DNA of 64,000 nucleotides from Streptomyces sp. T12 (lineage in GTDB: Bacteria; Actinomycetota; Actinomycetes; Streptomycetales; Streptomycetaceae). Location of the stretch: positions 9,899,001-9,963,000 of the forward strand of contig NZ_CP117866.1 in assembly GCF_028736035.1 (NCBI RefSeq), written 5' to 3'. The stretch's first letter is position 1. Each line of letters opens with the position of its first letter. The translations under genes were made by a program, and so were the position numbers. A model generated the notes under the pieces. The model saw nothing but the letters and a program-made list of their open reading frames with translations, was not told where the DNA came from and did no database searches. This document shows, piece by piece, positions 8,806-17,926 of the stretch.

Positions 8806-9591
8806 TCAGGGGCAGTTGAGGGCCGTGTCGCCGGTGTCGCGGTTGCAGGTGTCGAAGCCGAGGCCGCCGTCGAGGCTGTCGTTGGCGATCACGTTGTCCA
8901 CGGCGTTGAGAGTGTCGTTGCCTTCGCCGCCGATGTGCGTGTCGTTGCCGCGGCCCCCGTTGAGGGTGTCGTTGCCCTGGTCACCACTGAGGGTGTCGTT
9001 GCCGTCGTCGCCGTTGAGGGTGTCGTTGCCGGCATTGCCGTTGAGGGTGTCGTTGCCGGCCAGCCCGGAGATCGTGTCGTTGCCGGGGCCGCCGTTGATG
9101 GTGTCGTTGCCCGGCGTCGCCCGCAGTCCGGTGGCAGCCGGATCGTCGCCGACGAGCCGGTCCGCCCGGGGGCCGCCGATGAGGCGGTCGTCACCCGCAC
9201 CGCCGATCACCGTTCCGGCGGCCTCCAGGTTCGGCGAGATGGTGACGCTGTCATCGGCGTCGTCGGCGTTGACCCGTATCGACGTGACGGGCAGCGGACA
9301 CTCTGCCGTGTGCGTCCCCGTCGACTGACACGGGGCGACGGCGGCCACGGTGTCCCCCGCGTCCGTCACTACGACAACGTTGCCCTGACGCCGGATGGTG
9401 ATGTCGTTCGCCACCCCCTGGTCAGCTGTGACGACCAGGGCGTCACCCACCTCCTGCACGACCGTGGTGCCTGCCAGGCCCCCGCCGGGGGCCGCACCGG
9501 GCGCACCGGGCGCGGCGGAGGCGGCGGTCAGTGGGGCGCAGGTGAGTGCGCCGATCGCCACCACCGTGGTGCAGATACTCCGTGTTCTCAT
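8806..9591 (-). CDS. Secreted RTX-type calcium-binding repeat protein
   Basis: 261 aa. It has a signal peptide (MRTRSICTTVVAIGALTCAP, cleaved near ASA), an N-terminal beta-rich domain of about 100 residues (TTVVQEVGDALVVTADQGVA) and then a C-terminal block of about eight nonapeptide units of the GGxGNDTL/GNAGNDTL type. These form the Ca2+-binding parallel beta-roll of RTX proteins. It ends in two Cys-containing turns (FDTCNRDTGDTALNCP). The start was placed at the ATG that gives a clean signal peptide. It is tandem with the paralogue at 9657-10430. A structural or surface role is likely; no enzyme domain is visible. Confidence 0.85.
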   Translation of the reverse strand: MRTRSICTTVVAIGALTCAPLTAASAAPGAPGAAPGGGLAGTTVVQEVGDALVVTADQGVANDITIRRQGNVVVVTDAGDTVAAVAPCQSTGTHTAECPLPVTSIRVNADDADDSVTISPNLEAAGTVIGGAGDDRLIGGPRADRLVGDDPAATGLRATPGNDTINGGPGNDTISGLAGNDTLNGNAGNDTLNGDDGNDTLSGDQGNDTLNGGRGNDTHIGGEGNDTLNAVDNVIANDSLDGGLGFDTCNRDTGDTALNCP

Positions 9592-9656
9592 CGGTGCCCG
9601 CCTTTCGTGTCGTCTCGCTGTTGTACGGGTACTGGCGTGCTGCTCACTCGCGCTGG

Positions 9657-10430
9657 TCAGGGGCATCCGCTGACGTTGTCGCCCAAATCGGCGCGGCAGT
9701 CGTCCGCGTCGGCGCCGCCTTCGACGTAGTCGTTGCCGCTGACGTTGTCCACGGCGTCGATGGTGTCCCGGCCGTTGCCGCCCTCGGCGTAGTCGTTGCC
9801 GGTGCCGGCGACGATCTGCTCGTTGCCGTTGCCGCCGTAGATCACGTCGTTGCCGGCGCCGCCGTCCACGATGTCCGAGCCGCCGCGTCCCTCGATGGAG
9901 TCATTGCCGGAGCCGCCGAAGATCCTGTCCGCCTCGGCTCCTGCGGTCAGCGTGTCGTTGCCTGCGCCGCCGGAGAGGAAGTCGGATCCCTCGTCGCCTT
10001 CGAGGGTGTCGTTGGCGGATCCGCCGTAGAGGTTGTCGTTGCCGGCCCCGCCGACGAGGGTGACGCCGAGGGCCGCCAGCGAGGAGGTGACGTTGTCGTC
10101 CTGGTCGCCGGCGTTGACCACGAGTTCGGTGGTGTCGGCGGCCCTGCAGGCGACTTCGGTCGTGCTGATGGCGTAGCAGTCGCCGGACGGTGCGACCGTG
10201 TCTCCGGTGTCTCTGATTCTGATGCCGCTGCCTGACTGCCAGACACTGATCGTGTTGCCCCGTCCGACTCCGGCGGTGACCGTGATGGTGGTGCCGGTCT
10301 TGTTCACCAGCGTCGTGGCGAGAATGTGTGGCGTCGGTGCGCCGGCCCCGCGGGCCACGCCCGTGAGGCAGAGAGTGAAACCACACACCGTGGCAAGAAG
10401 TGCCACGGTGTGATGACGCGTTCTCTTCAT
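9657..10430 (-). CDS. Secreted RTX-type calcium-binding repeat protein
   Basis: 257 aa. It begins MKRTRHHTVALLATVCGFTL, a signal peptide, with AGGAG five bases before the ATG. It has the same plan as the neighbour at 8806: a ~110-residue beta-rich domain with two Cys (DCYAISTTEVACRA), then units such as GGAGNDNLYGGSANDTLEGD and GGAGNDVIYGGNGNEQIVAG, ending DDCRADLGDNVSGCP. The repeats should bind calcium and fold outside the cell. The two genes are 65 bp apart in the same direction and probably co-transcribed. They are diverged paralogues, not a recent duplication. Confidence 0.85.
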   Translation of the reverse strand: MKRTRHHTVALLATVCGFTLCLTGVARGAGAPTPHILATTLVNKTGTTITVTAGVGRGNTISVWQSGSGIRIRDTGDTVAPSGDCYAISTTEVACRAADTTELVVNAGDQDDNVTSSLAALGVTLVGGAGNDNLYGGSANDTLEGDEGSDFLSGGAGNDTLTAGAEADRIFGGSGNDSIEGRGGSDIVDGGAGNDVIYGGNGNEQIVAGTGNDYAEGGNGRDTIDAVDNVSGNDYVEGGADADDCRADLGDNVSGCP

Positions 10431-11386
10431 GACCTGCTCCTGACGATAGGGCGCTGAATTTCGATCTCACAGTCGTGCGCATTTCCTTTTGCTTCGATCA
10501 CCGGGCCAATCGGAGGAGACAGGTATTGACGGCTCCGGCGGTCGCGTCTGAGGCAGATGGTTTGCCGACCGCAGCCGGGACCCAATAGCCGGCCTTCGCG
10601 GAGTGCGAGGGAAACGGGGGAAATGGTGTGGCCGCAAGCGCTGAACGTGCGGCTGCGGCTCACCCCGGCGCGACACCCGGATGTCCTTGCCGCTTTCAAC
10701 AGTCCTCAGTCCTCGCAGACCCCTCCCATCGCGCCATGGCCGACGCCTGCTCAACCGGTGATCGGCCCTGGCGCCTGGGCACCCAGAGCATGCCGGGATG
10801 CGAAGCCGTGCTGAAGCCGAATTAGCGCCATTGCCGAATACGCGGTCTCCGCGCGTGGATCGTCGCCCTGACCGGGGATGGATGAACTGCGCGCATGTCT
10901 GCGCTTGATTTGCGTCAGCCCCGGCTGCGTCAATTCACGATTCACCCGTATCGAATTCAATTAATCGCGGGGTGAGTTGATTCGGCCCGCACGGTCGATC
11001 TGAAAGGGTTCGTGAACAGGGCTTTCCGCTGGTATGTCCAAGCGGCTTCGGGCTCTGCGCCGGCGACCCTGGGTATCCCGGCCTGCCTCGGTGTGAAAGG
11101 TGGACGTCAAGGGCGTCCAGTGGCGGCCGGGCCGCCACTGTGCCAGAGCACTTCGGGCACGTACACGAGCCTCCTGGCGCGGCTCTGGCTTGTTCGTAAC
11201 CTGCCGGTGTGGGGATCATCGTCGGCGGGTCGGCAGTCACCGGCCCGGTCTCGCGCAGTTCAAGGAGACGGCAGCCCCCGGCCTGCCCCCACTGCGTCCG
11301 GCCCCTTGTCCCGGCTTGCGGGCTCCCTTTACGGTGATGCGGCACATGCCGACCAGTTGGTATGCCTGAGCCGGGTGGAGGCCGTC
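10431..11386. other. Long intergenic region, no supported gene
   Basis: About 950 bases between divergent transcription units (RTX pair leftward, acyl-CoA ligase rightward). The stretch near 10840-10990 is noticeably more AT-rich than its surroundings (for example ATTCAATTAATCGCGG), as expected for promoters. Small open frames occur but show no motif. No tRNA or structured RNA was recognised. Confidence 0.5.
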
Positions 11387-13150
11387 GTGGCGGACAACGC
11401 GCGCGTGGAGGAGTACTTGGCCGACGTACGGGCCCGCCAGCAGCGCGTATGGCCGGCCTCGATGCCGAGGGAGGTGGTGTACCCGTTCGGGCAGCGGCCG
11501 GTCACCGACCACCTGCGGCACTGGGCCCGGCGCCATCCCGACCGAGTCGCGATCACCTTCTACGGCGAGCAGATCACGTACGCGGCGCTGGAGGACCTGA
11601 CGGCGCGGCTGTGCGGCTGGCTGCAGCGCAGCGGCGTACGCCCCTCAGACCGCGTCGGGGTGTTCCTGCCCAACTGCCCGCAGTTCATCGTCGCCATGCT
11701 CGGCATCCTGCGCGCCGGAGCCGTGCACGTCCCGGTGAACCCGATGTTCCGGGAGTACGAGCTGCGGCACGAGCTGGCCGACGCCGGGGTGGAGCTCCTG
11801 ATCACTCTGGACACCCTGCGACCGCTGGTCGAGGCGGTGCGGTCCGGCACAGCCGTACGGAGCGTGCTCGTCACCAGCCTCGCCGACATGCTCCCCTCCG
11901 ATCCGGTGTTGCCGTTGCCGTCCGGCCTGGCGGGTGCCGGCCCGACCGGCAGTGGGTGGGGACAGGCCGTGGGCGGTGCCCGCGGCCAGGACCAGCCGGC
12001 CGACCTGGACGCGCTCGCCGCCCTGAACTACACCGGAGGGACGACCGGCCTGCCCAAGGGGTGCGAACACTCCCAGCGGCACATGCTCTACACCGCGGCG
12101 ACGGCGGCGGCCGCCAGCGGCATGGACCTCTCCGGCGACAACCCCGACGTGCTGCTGATCTACGTGCCGGTCTTCTGGATCGCCGGCGAGGACTTCGGCA
12201 TCCTGCTGCCGCTGCTGACCGGCAGCGGCATCGTGCTGCTCACCCGGTGGGACCCCGAGGCCGTGCTGCAGGCGATCGAGCGGTACCACGTGACGCTGAT
12301 GCTGGGCACGGTCGACAACTACGTCGAGCTGATGGAGCACCCCGGTCTGCCCGGCACCGACCTGTCCAGTCTGGCGCAGCCGCGGGCCATGTCGTTCGTG
12401 CGCAAGCTGACGCCGGCGATCCGGGCCCGGTGGAGCTCCCTGGTCGGTGAGCACAGCATGCTGCAGGAGGCGGCGTACGGCATGACCGAGACGCACACCG
12501 CGGACTCCTTCACCACCGGGTTCCAGCACGGGGATCACGACCTGCTGACCGAGCCGGTCTTCTGCGGACTGCCCGTGCCGGGAACCGAGTTCATGGTGGC
12601 CGACGGGGAGAGCGCCGAGCCGCTGCCGCTGGGCGAGAGCGGCGAGATCCTCGTACGTTCCCCCTCCCTGCTCACCGGGTACTGGCGGCAGCCGGAGGCC
12701 ACCGCCCGGGTCCTGCGCGACGGCTGGCTGCACACCGGCGACATCGGAATGATCGACGAGGACGGGTGCCTGCACTACCTCGGCCGCAACAAGGAGATGA
12801 TCAAGGTCTCGGGTATGAGCGTATTCCCGTCCGAGCTGGAGGCGCTGCTGGCCCGGCACCCGGATGTGCTGACCGCGGCGGTGGTACCGATGGACGATCC
12901 CCAACGGGGCCAGGTGCCGCTGGCGTTCGTCCAGCCCCGCCCCGGCGCCGCGCTGGACGCCGAGGGCGTGCGAGTGTGGGCGCGGGCGAACATGGCGCCG
13001 TACAAGGTGCCCGTGGTGAGGTGCGTCGACGCCCTGCCCATGACCACCACCGGCAAGGTGAAGAAGGGCGAGCTGCTGGAGCGGGCCGCGCGCATCGCCG
13101 TGTCTCCGGCGTCCCCGGCCGCTGCCGATGCTGACGAAAAGGACCGGTGA
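11387..13150 (+). CDS. AMP-dependent acyl-CoA synthetase (acyl-CoA ligase)
   Basis: 587 aa. The adenylation signature YTGGTTGLPKGCEHS lies near residue 220. YGMTETH, the HTGDIG motif, the hinge LGRNKEMIKVSGMSVFPSEL and the C-terminal catalytic-lysine motif TTTGKVKKGEL are all present, so the enzyme should activate a carboxylic acid to acyl-AMP and acyl-CoA. The substrate cannot be read from sequence. The GTG at 11387 was preferred because GGAGG precedes it by five bases; a GTG at 11375 is also in frame. Its stop overlaps the start of the carboxylase gene (GTGA), so the two are translationally coupled: the ligase probably supplies the acyl-CoA that the next enzyme carboxylates. Confidence 0.9.
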   Translation: MADNARVEEYLADVRARQQRVWPASMPREVVYPFGQRPVTDHLRHWARRHPDRVAITFYGEQITYAALEDLTARLCGWLQRSGVRPSDRVGVFLPNCPQFIVAMLGILRAGAVHVPVNPMFREYELRHELADAGVELLITLDTLRPLVEAVRSGTAVRSVLVTSLADMLPSDPVLPLPSGLAGAGPTGSGWGQAVGGARGQDQPADLDALAALNYTGGTTGLPKGCEHSQRHMLYTAATAAAASGMDLSGDNPDVLLIYVPVFWIAGEDFGILLPLLTGSGIVLLTRWDPEAVLQAIERYHVTLMLGTVDNYVELMEHPGLPGTDLSSLAQPRAMSFVRKLTPAIRARWSSLVGEHSMLQEAAYGMTETHTADSFTTGFQHGDHDLLTEPVFCGLPVPGTEFMVADGESAEPLPLGESGEILVRSPSLLTGYWRQPEATARVLRDGWLHTGDIGMIDEDGCLHYLGRNKEMIKVSGMSVFPSELEALLARHPDVLTAAVVPMDDPQRGQVPLAFVQPRPGAALDAEGVRVWARANMAPYKVPVVRCVDALPMTTTGKVKKGELLERAARIAVSPASPAAADADEKDR

Positions 13151-16100
13151 CGATGGGTCTGGCCAAGCTGCTGGTCGCCAACCGCGGTGAGATCGCGGTA
13201 CGGGTGATGCGCACCGCCCGCGAGCTGGACCTGCTGACGGTGGCGCTGCACTCCCGCGACGAGGCGGACGCGCTGCACACCCGCATGGCGGACGAGGTCG
13301 TGGTGCTCGACGGCGAGGGGCCGGGGGCCTTCCTGGACGCGGCGGCCCTGGTCGGTGCGGCGGTGCGCACGGGCTGCGACGCGGTCCACCCCGGCTACGG
13401 ACTGCTGGCCGAGAACGCCGACTTCGCGCAGCGGTGCGCCGACGCCGGACTGACCTGGGTCGGGCCGCGCCCCGAGGTGCTGCGGACGCTCGGCGACAAG
13501 ACCGCGGCCCGTGAACTCGCCGCGCGCCTCGGCGTGCCGGTGCTGCCGGCGACGTACGGCGACACCGGTATCGAGGAGGCTCGTGCGTTCATGGCCGGCC
13601 TCGGCGACGGTGCCGCGGTGATGGTCAAGGCGGTCGCCGGCGGCGGCGGGCGCGGCATGCGGGCGGTGTACGAGGCAGGGCAGTTGGAGGAGGCCGTCCG
13701 GCGCTGCCGTTCGGAGGCCTCGCACGCCTTCGGCGACGGCGCGGTCTACGTCGAGCAGTTGCTGCGGCGTGCCCGCCATGTCGAGGTGCAGGTGCTCGGC
13801 GACGGCACGGGCGCCGTCGTCGGCTACGGCGACCGCGACTGCAGCCTGCAGCGGCACCGGCAGAAGATCGTGGAGATCGCGTCGGCGCCCGGCCTCGACG
13901 CGGCGGTGCGGGCCGGGCTGCACGATGCGGCGCTGCGCATGGCCCGGGAGGTCGCCTATGCCGGTCTCGGCACGTTCGAGTTCCTCGTGGACACCGGCGA
14001 CGGCTCCCCGGGCTTCTACTTCCTCGAGGCCAACCCGCGCATCCAGGTCGAACACACCGTCACCGAGGAGGTCACCGGCATCGACCTGGTCAAGGCCCAG
14101 CTGCGGGTGGCTTCCGGCGAGAGACTCGACCGCATCGGGGCGGGGCAGGCTCCCGTTCCCCGCGGCTGCGCGGTGCAGGTGCGGGTCAACGCCGAGACGG
14201 TCCGCCCCGACGGGACGGTGCTGCCCTCCGCCGGCACGCTGGACGTCTTCTGGCCGCCGGCCGGGCCGGGTGTGCGCGTCGACACCGCCGCGTTTCCCGG
14301 CGGCCGGGTCAGCCCGCGCTTCGACTCACTGCTGGCCAAGCTCGTCGCCCACGACGGCTCCGGCAGCTTGCCCGACACGCTCGCCCGCGCCCGCCGCGCC
14401 CTGGCGGAGCTGAGGGTCGAGGGAGTCGCCACCAACACCGAGGTGCTGCTGCGGCTGTTGGAGGCACCCGAGGTCGTCGCCGGGCGGCTGCACACGGCGC
14501 TCCTTGACGAACTCCTGCCCACACTGGTCCCGCAGGAGACAGACGAGGAGAAGGACGCCGAGGTTACCGACGCGTTGGAGCCACAGGGCACGCTCACCGT
14601 CACCGCCCCCATGACGGCCACCGTCGTCGACGTCGCCGTCGCCGAAGGAGAGCGCGTACGGGCCGGAAGCACCTTGGTGGTCCTGGAGTCCATGAAGATG
14701 GAGCACCTGCTCCAGGCGCCGGGCGACGGCGTGGTCGTCGCCGTACGGGTGGAGCTGGGTGAACTGGCCGAGCACGGTCAGCCGCTGGTGGTGATGGAGG
14801 CCACCGGCGAGGCGGACGGTGAGCCGCGCCCCGAGGAACGGCCGGATCCGGACGCCCCCCGCGCCGATCTGGAAGAGGTGCGGGCGCGCAAGCGGTTCGG
14901 CGACGACGCCGACCGCCCCGAGATGGTCACCCGGCGGCACGCCGAGGGGCGGCGCACCGCCCGTGAGAACATCGCCGACCTGTGTGACCCGGGCAGTTTC
15001 GTCGAGTACGGCGGCCTGGCCATGGCCGCCCAGCGCAGCCGCCGGTCCCTGGACGACCTGATCCGCCGCACGCCCGCCGACGGCCTGGTCGGCGGCGTGG
15101 GCACGGTGGGGGCCGACCGGTTCGGCCCCCGGTCCGCCCGCGTGGTGGCGATGTCGTACGACTACAGCGTGATGGCCGGCACCCAGGGCATGACGGGCCA
15201 CCGCAAGAAGGACCGCCTCTTCGCGTTGGCCGAACAGGCGCACCTGCCCGTCGTCCTGTTCGCCGAAGGGGGCGGCGGCCGGCCGGGCGACGTGGACGGC
15301 ACGGTGGTCTCCGGACTGGACTGCATGGCCTTCGCGCTGTTCGCGTCCCTGAACGGGAAGGTGCCGCTGGTCGGCATCGGCTCGGGGCGCTGCTTCGCCG
15401 GCAACGCCGCGCTGCTCGGCTGCTGCGACGTCATCATCGCCACGCCCGAGGCCACCATCGGCATGGGCGGCCCGGCGATGATCGAGGGCGGGGGTCTGGG
15501 CAGCTACGCCCCGGAGGACATCGGGCCGGTCGAGGTCCAGCGGGCGAACGGCGTCATCGACCTCGACGCCGAGGACGACGCGGATGCCGTCCGGCTGGCG
15601 CGCACGTATCTGTCGTACTTCCAGGGCCCGGTGACGGAATGGGAGTGCCCCGACCAGCGCCGACTGCGCCACCTCATTCCCGAGAACCGGCGGCGGGCGT
15701 ACGACGTGCGTGCGGTCATCGCCACCCTCGCCGACGCGGACTCCGTCCTGGAACTGCGACGGCACTTCGGACGCGGCGTCATCACCGCTCTGGCCCGGGT
15801 GGAGGGTCGCCCGTGCGGCATCCTCGCCAACGACCCGCGGCATCTGGGCGGCGCCATCGACTCCGACGCGGCCGACAAAGCGAGCCGCTTCCTGCAGTTG
15901 TGCGACGCGTTCGGGCTGCCGGTGGTCTCCCTGTGCGACACACCCGGGTTCATGGTCGGCCCCGAGGCGGAGAAGACCGCGACCGTCCGGCATGTCAGCC
16001 GCATGTTCGTCCACGCCTCGGCGCTCACGGTGCCCTTCGGGGTGATCGTGCTGCGCAAGGGCTATGGGCTGGGCGCCCAGGCCATGGCCGGCGGCGGCTT

Positions 16101-16422
16101 CCGCATCCCCCGGTTCACGGTGGCGTGGCCCACGGGCGAGTTCGGGCCGATGGGCATCGAGGGCGCGGTGCGGCTGGGCTACCGCCGGGAGCTGGCGGCC
16201 ATCGAGGACGCGGACGAGCGCGAGCGGGAGTTCGCCCGCAGGGTCGCGGCCGCCTACGAGCACGGCAAGGCACTCAACGTCGCATCGGTCTTCGAGATCG
16301 ACGACGTCATCGACCCGGCCGAGTCCCGACGCTGGATCAGCACGCTGCTGCATGACCCTGACCCTGACCCTGACCCTGAGCCCGGGCAGCGCGGCTCGCG
16401 CCGCTGCGTCGACACCTGGTGA
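13147..16422 (+). CDS. Single-chain acyl-CoA carboxylase (biotin carboxylase-BCCP-carboxyltransferase)
   Basis: 1091 aa with all three carboxylase activities in one chain. The biotin carboxylase part is residues ~5-450 (KLLVANRGEIAVRVMRTARE, the glycine-rich AGGGGRGM loop, FLEANPRIQVEHTVTE). The biotinyl carrier domain is ~475-560 with the target Lys in LESMKMEH (about residue 517). The carboxyltransferase is ~575-1075 (FVEYGGLAMAAQR, GSGRCFAGNAALLGCCD, GFMVGPEAEK, QAMAGGG). This order matches the long-chain acyl-CoA carboxylases described in Mycobacterium and relatives, rather than the split AccA/AccB complexes of Streptomyces. A DP repeat from four GACCCT units (16354-16377) lies in the C-terminal tail. 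It biotinylates in the cytosol and yields an alkylmalonyl- or malonyl-CoA product. Confidence 0.9.
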   Translation: MTMGLAKLLVANRGEIAVRVMRTARELDLLTVALHSRDEADALHTRMADEVVVLDGEGPGAFLDAAALVGAAVRTGCDAVHPGYGLLAENADFAQRCADAGLTWVGPRPEVLRTLGDKTAARELAARLGVPVLPATYGDTGIEEARAFMAGLGDGAAVMVKAVAGGGGRGMRAVYEAGQLEEAVRRCRSEASHAFGDGAVYVEQLLRRARHVEVQVLGDGTGAVVGYGDRDCSLQRHRQKIVEIASAPGLDAAVRAGLHDAALRMAREVAYAGLGTFEFLVDTGDGSPGFYFLEANPRIQVEHTVTEEVTGIDLVKAQLRVASGERLDRIGAGQAPVPRGCAVQVRVNAETVRPDGTVLPSAGTLDVFWPPAGPGVRVDTAAFPGGRVSPRFDSLLAKLVAHDGSGSLPDTLARARRALAELRVEGVATNTEVLLRLLEAPEVVAGRLHTALLDELLPTLVPQETDEEKDAEVTDALEPQGTLTVTAPMTATVVDVAVAEGERVRAGSTLVVLESMKMEHLLQAPGDGVVVAVRVELGELAEHGQPLVVMEATGEADGEPRPEERPDPDAPRADLEEVRARKRFGDDADRPEMVTRRHAEGRRTARENIADLCDPGSFVEYGGLAMAAQRSRRSLDDLIRRTPADGLVGGVGTVGADRFGPRSARVVAMSYDYSVMAGTQGMTGHRKKDRLFALAEQAHLPVVLFAEGGGGRPGDVDGTVVSGLDCMAFALFASLNGKVPLVGIGSGRCFAGNAALLGCCDVIIATPEATIGMGGPAMIEGGGLGSYAPEDIGPVEVQRANGVIDLDAEDDADAVRLARTYLSYFQGPVTEWECPDQRRLRHLIPENRRRAYDVRAVIATLADADSVLELRRHFGRGVITALARVEGRPCGILANDPRHLGGAIDSDAADKASRFLQLCDAFGLPVVSLCDTPGFMVGPEAEKTATVRHVSRMFVHASALTVPFGVIVLRKGYGLGAQAMAGGGFRIPRFTVAWPTGEFGPMGIEGAVRLGYRRELAAIEDADEREREFARRVAAAYEHGKALNVASVFEIDDVIDPAESRRWISTLLHDPDPDPDPEPGQRGSRRCVDTW

Positions 16423-17040
16423 AGGCCCGCCGACGCCCGGGCACACGGCCCGCTTCCGTGGTCGCCGTGTGTCTTCCGGCCGGCCGTGCGCGGCGATGCC
16501 GGGGCACCGCCACCCGTGCGGCGGGCCGGGCATGGGCGGCGTGGCCCGGACGCCGGTGACCCGGCCGCGGACGGTCTCGTCGGCGTACGCCAGGAAGCAG
16601 GCGTCCTGCGGGCGGAGTTTGCCGCCACGATGACTTACCCGGGTTCGATCCACCTGGTGGTGCGGCGAAGGCCGGACCGCTAACGACCGCCGGTGCTCAC
16701 GCGCCATGGCCGACGGTCGGTCTGTCGCGCACGGTACGCACGTCGGCCGGCGGCTGCGGACGCGGCCACCGATGCCCCCCTCTGGCAGACGCCGCGCGCC
16801 ACCCCGCCCTACCCGCCGGAGGTGCTGCACAGCCTGGTGCATGCCGGCGGCGCGGTGCACGCGGCGTACTCCACCGGCGGACTGCCGGGCGCACGGTTCG
16901 CCGGGGCGGCGGTGGCGTAGTTCGGGCTGCCCGCCGAGCGGGACGGGGCGTGTACTCGTGCAGGACGGCGGTGATCACGCGACGGTGGGGATGGGCGCGG
17001 CGGCCGGTGCTGCTGCGCAGCCAGCCGTGCCCGCAGGGCG
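16423..17040. other. Intergenic; possible acetyltransferase-like scrap at 16806-16920
   Basis: About 620 bases with no intact gene. The plus-strand peptide PYPPEVLHSLVHAGGAVHAA (16806 onward, ending at a TAG at 16920) resembles an internal segment of GNAT-like proteins. It is too short to be sure. No hairpin terminator was seen after the carboxylase. Confidence 0.3.
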
Positions 17041-17844
17041 TCAGCCGCTCGGAACGGCGGGAAAGCCGTCCGAGGAGTCGGCCGGCCGCCCCGACGCCCA
17101 GACACGCTCGAACTCGCCGTGGAAGTGCTCGTACCAATGTCCGTCCCGGCCCGGCCGCAGCGCGAAGACGGCATCCCCGCTGGCAGAACTGTGTGAGTAG
17201 ACATCGACGTAGGTGATCCCGTGGGACCGCTGTGGATCGAGGAGTACCAGCCCGAAGGCAGGGACGAAGGGCAGAAAGCGCACCTCCACCCGGCCGTCGA
17301 CTCCAGGCTTCTCAACAAGGTCCCGTAGCAGGTCGATCGATGGGCGCAGCCGGTTTTGGTAGACCTCGGGCCGGTCAGGCATCGTGCTGCGTCGGGCGGC
17401 CTCCGCAGGTGCCGTGGTGTCCGGGTCGATGAGTGCGACCTTGACCAACGCTCCGGCGACCGCTCGGTGTTCCAACTCGTCGATGAGGTTGCGGAGCGTT
17501 CGCGCGAGCGTGACTCCGACGATCCTGATGTCCCGTGCACCGTGCACTTGTTGGACAACGTCCGGCTTGTCGGTGCTGAAGAAGTCCTGGGCCGACACCT
17601 CTCCCCGGCTGCGAGCGCGCATCTGCGCGGCCAGATCGGCGACTTGGCGGCGGCTGCCCAGCAGGCTCCCGGCCAGCAGGGCGAGCGTCGCCAGGATGGC
17701 AGCCGAGAGCACCTCGCCGTCGGCCACATCGAGCGCGCCGAGTACGGCCAAGGTCAGCGAGAGGAGCGCGGTGACGTAGATCTCCAGGTTCTCCCCTGCG
17801 GAGAGATCCTCACGTACCCGCCGTAGGAAGCGCATGGCGGTCAT
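17041..17844 (-). CDS. Two-TM membrane protein with a conserved cytosolic domain
   Basis: 267 aa. After a short basic start come two hydrophobic helices (LEIYVTALLSLTLAVLGALD and LSAAILATLALLAGSLLG). A ~190-residue soluble domain follows, with motifs DIRIVGVTLARTLRNLIDEL, VKVALIDPDT, VEVRFLPFVPAFGLVLLDPQ and a C-terminal GHWYEHFHGEFERVW. Similar domain patterns occur in actinobacterial proteins of unknown function and loosely recall phospholipase-D-like folds, but no HxK motif is present. I cannot assign a function. It lies tail-to-tail with nothing; its upstream neighbour is an AraC regulator in the same direction. Confidence 0.65.
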   Translation of the reverse strand: MTAMRFLRRVREDLSAGENLEIYVTALLSLTLAVLGALDVADGEVLSAAILATLALLAGSLLGSRRQVADLAAQMRARSRGEVSAQDFFSTDKPDVVQQVHGARDIRIVGVTLARTLRNLIDELEHRAVAGALVKVALIDPDTTAPAEAARRSTMPDRPEVYQNRLRPSIDLLRDLVEKPGVDGRVEVRFLPFVPAFGLVLLDPQRSHGITYVDVYSHSSASGDAVFALRPGRDGHWYEHFHGEFERVWASGRPADSSDGFPAVPSG

Positions 17845-17926
17845 CGTTCGCGATCAACTGCCTGCCCGTCAATGACACAGGGAGGCCCCGTTCGCGCGGA
17901 GTCGATGCCGATGCGTGCGGGCGGGA

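Noticed and set aside
8940..9115. Regularly spaced GTGTCGTTGCC repeats resembling a CRISPR array
   Set aside because: They are the codons for the GNDT repeats of the RTX protein on the minus strand; spacing follows the protein repeat.
11012..11386. Upstream extension of the acyl-CoA ligase frame
   Set aside because: The added residues do not look like an adenylating enzyme, and a good ribosome binding site precedes the GTG at 11387.
14326..16860. 844-codon minus-strand open frame
   Set aside because: Antisense to the carboxylase; His/Arg/Gly-rich with no domain.
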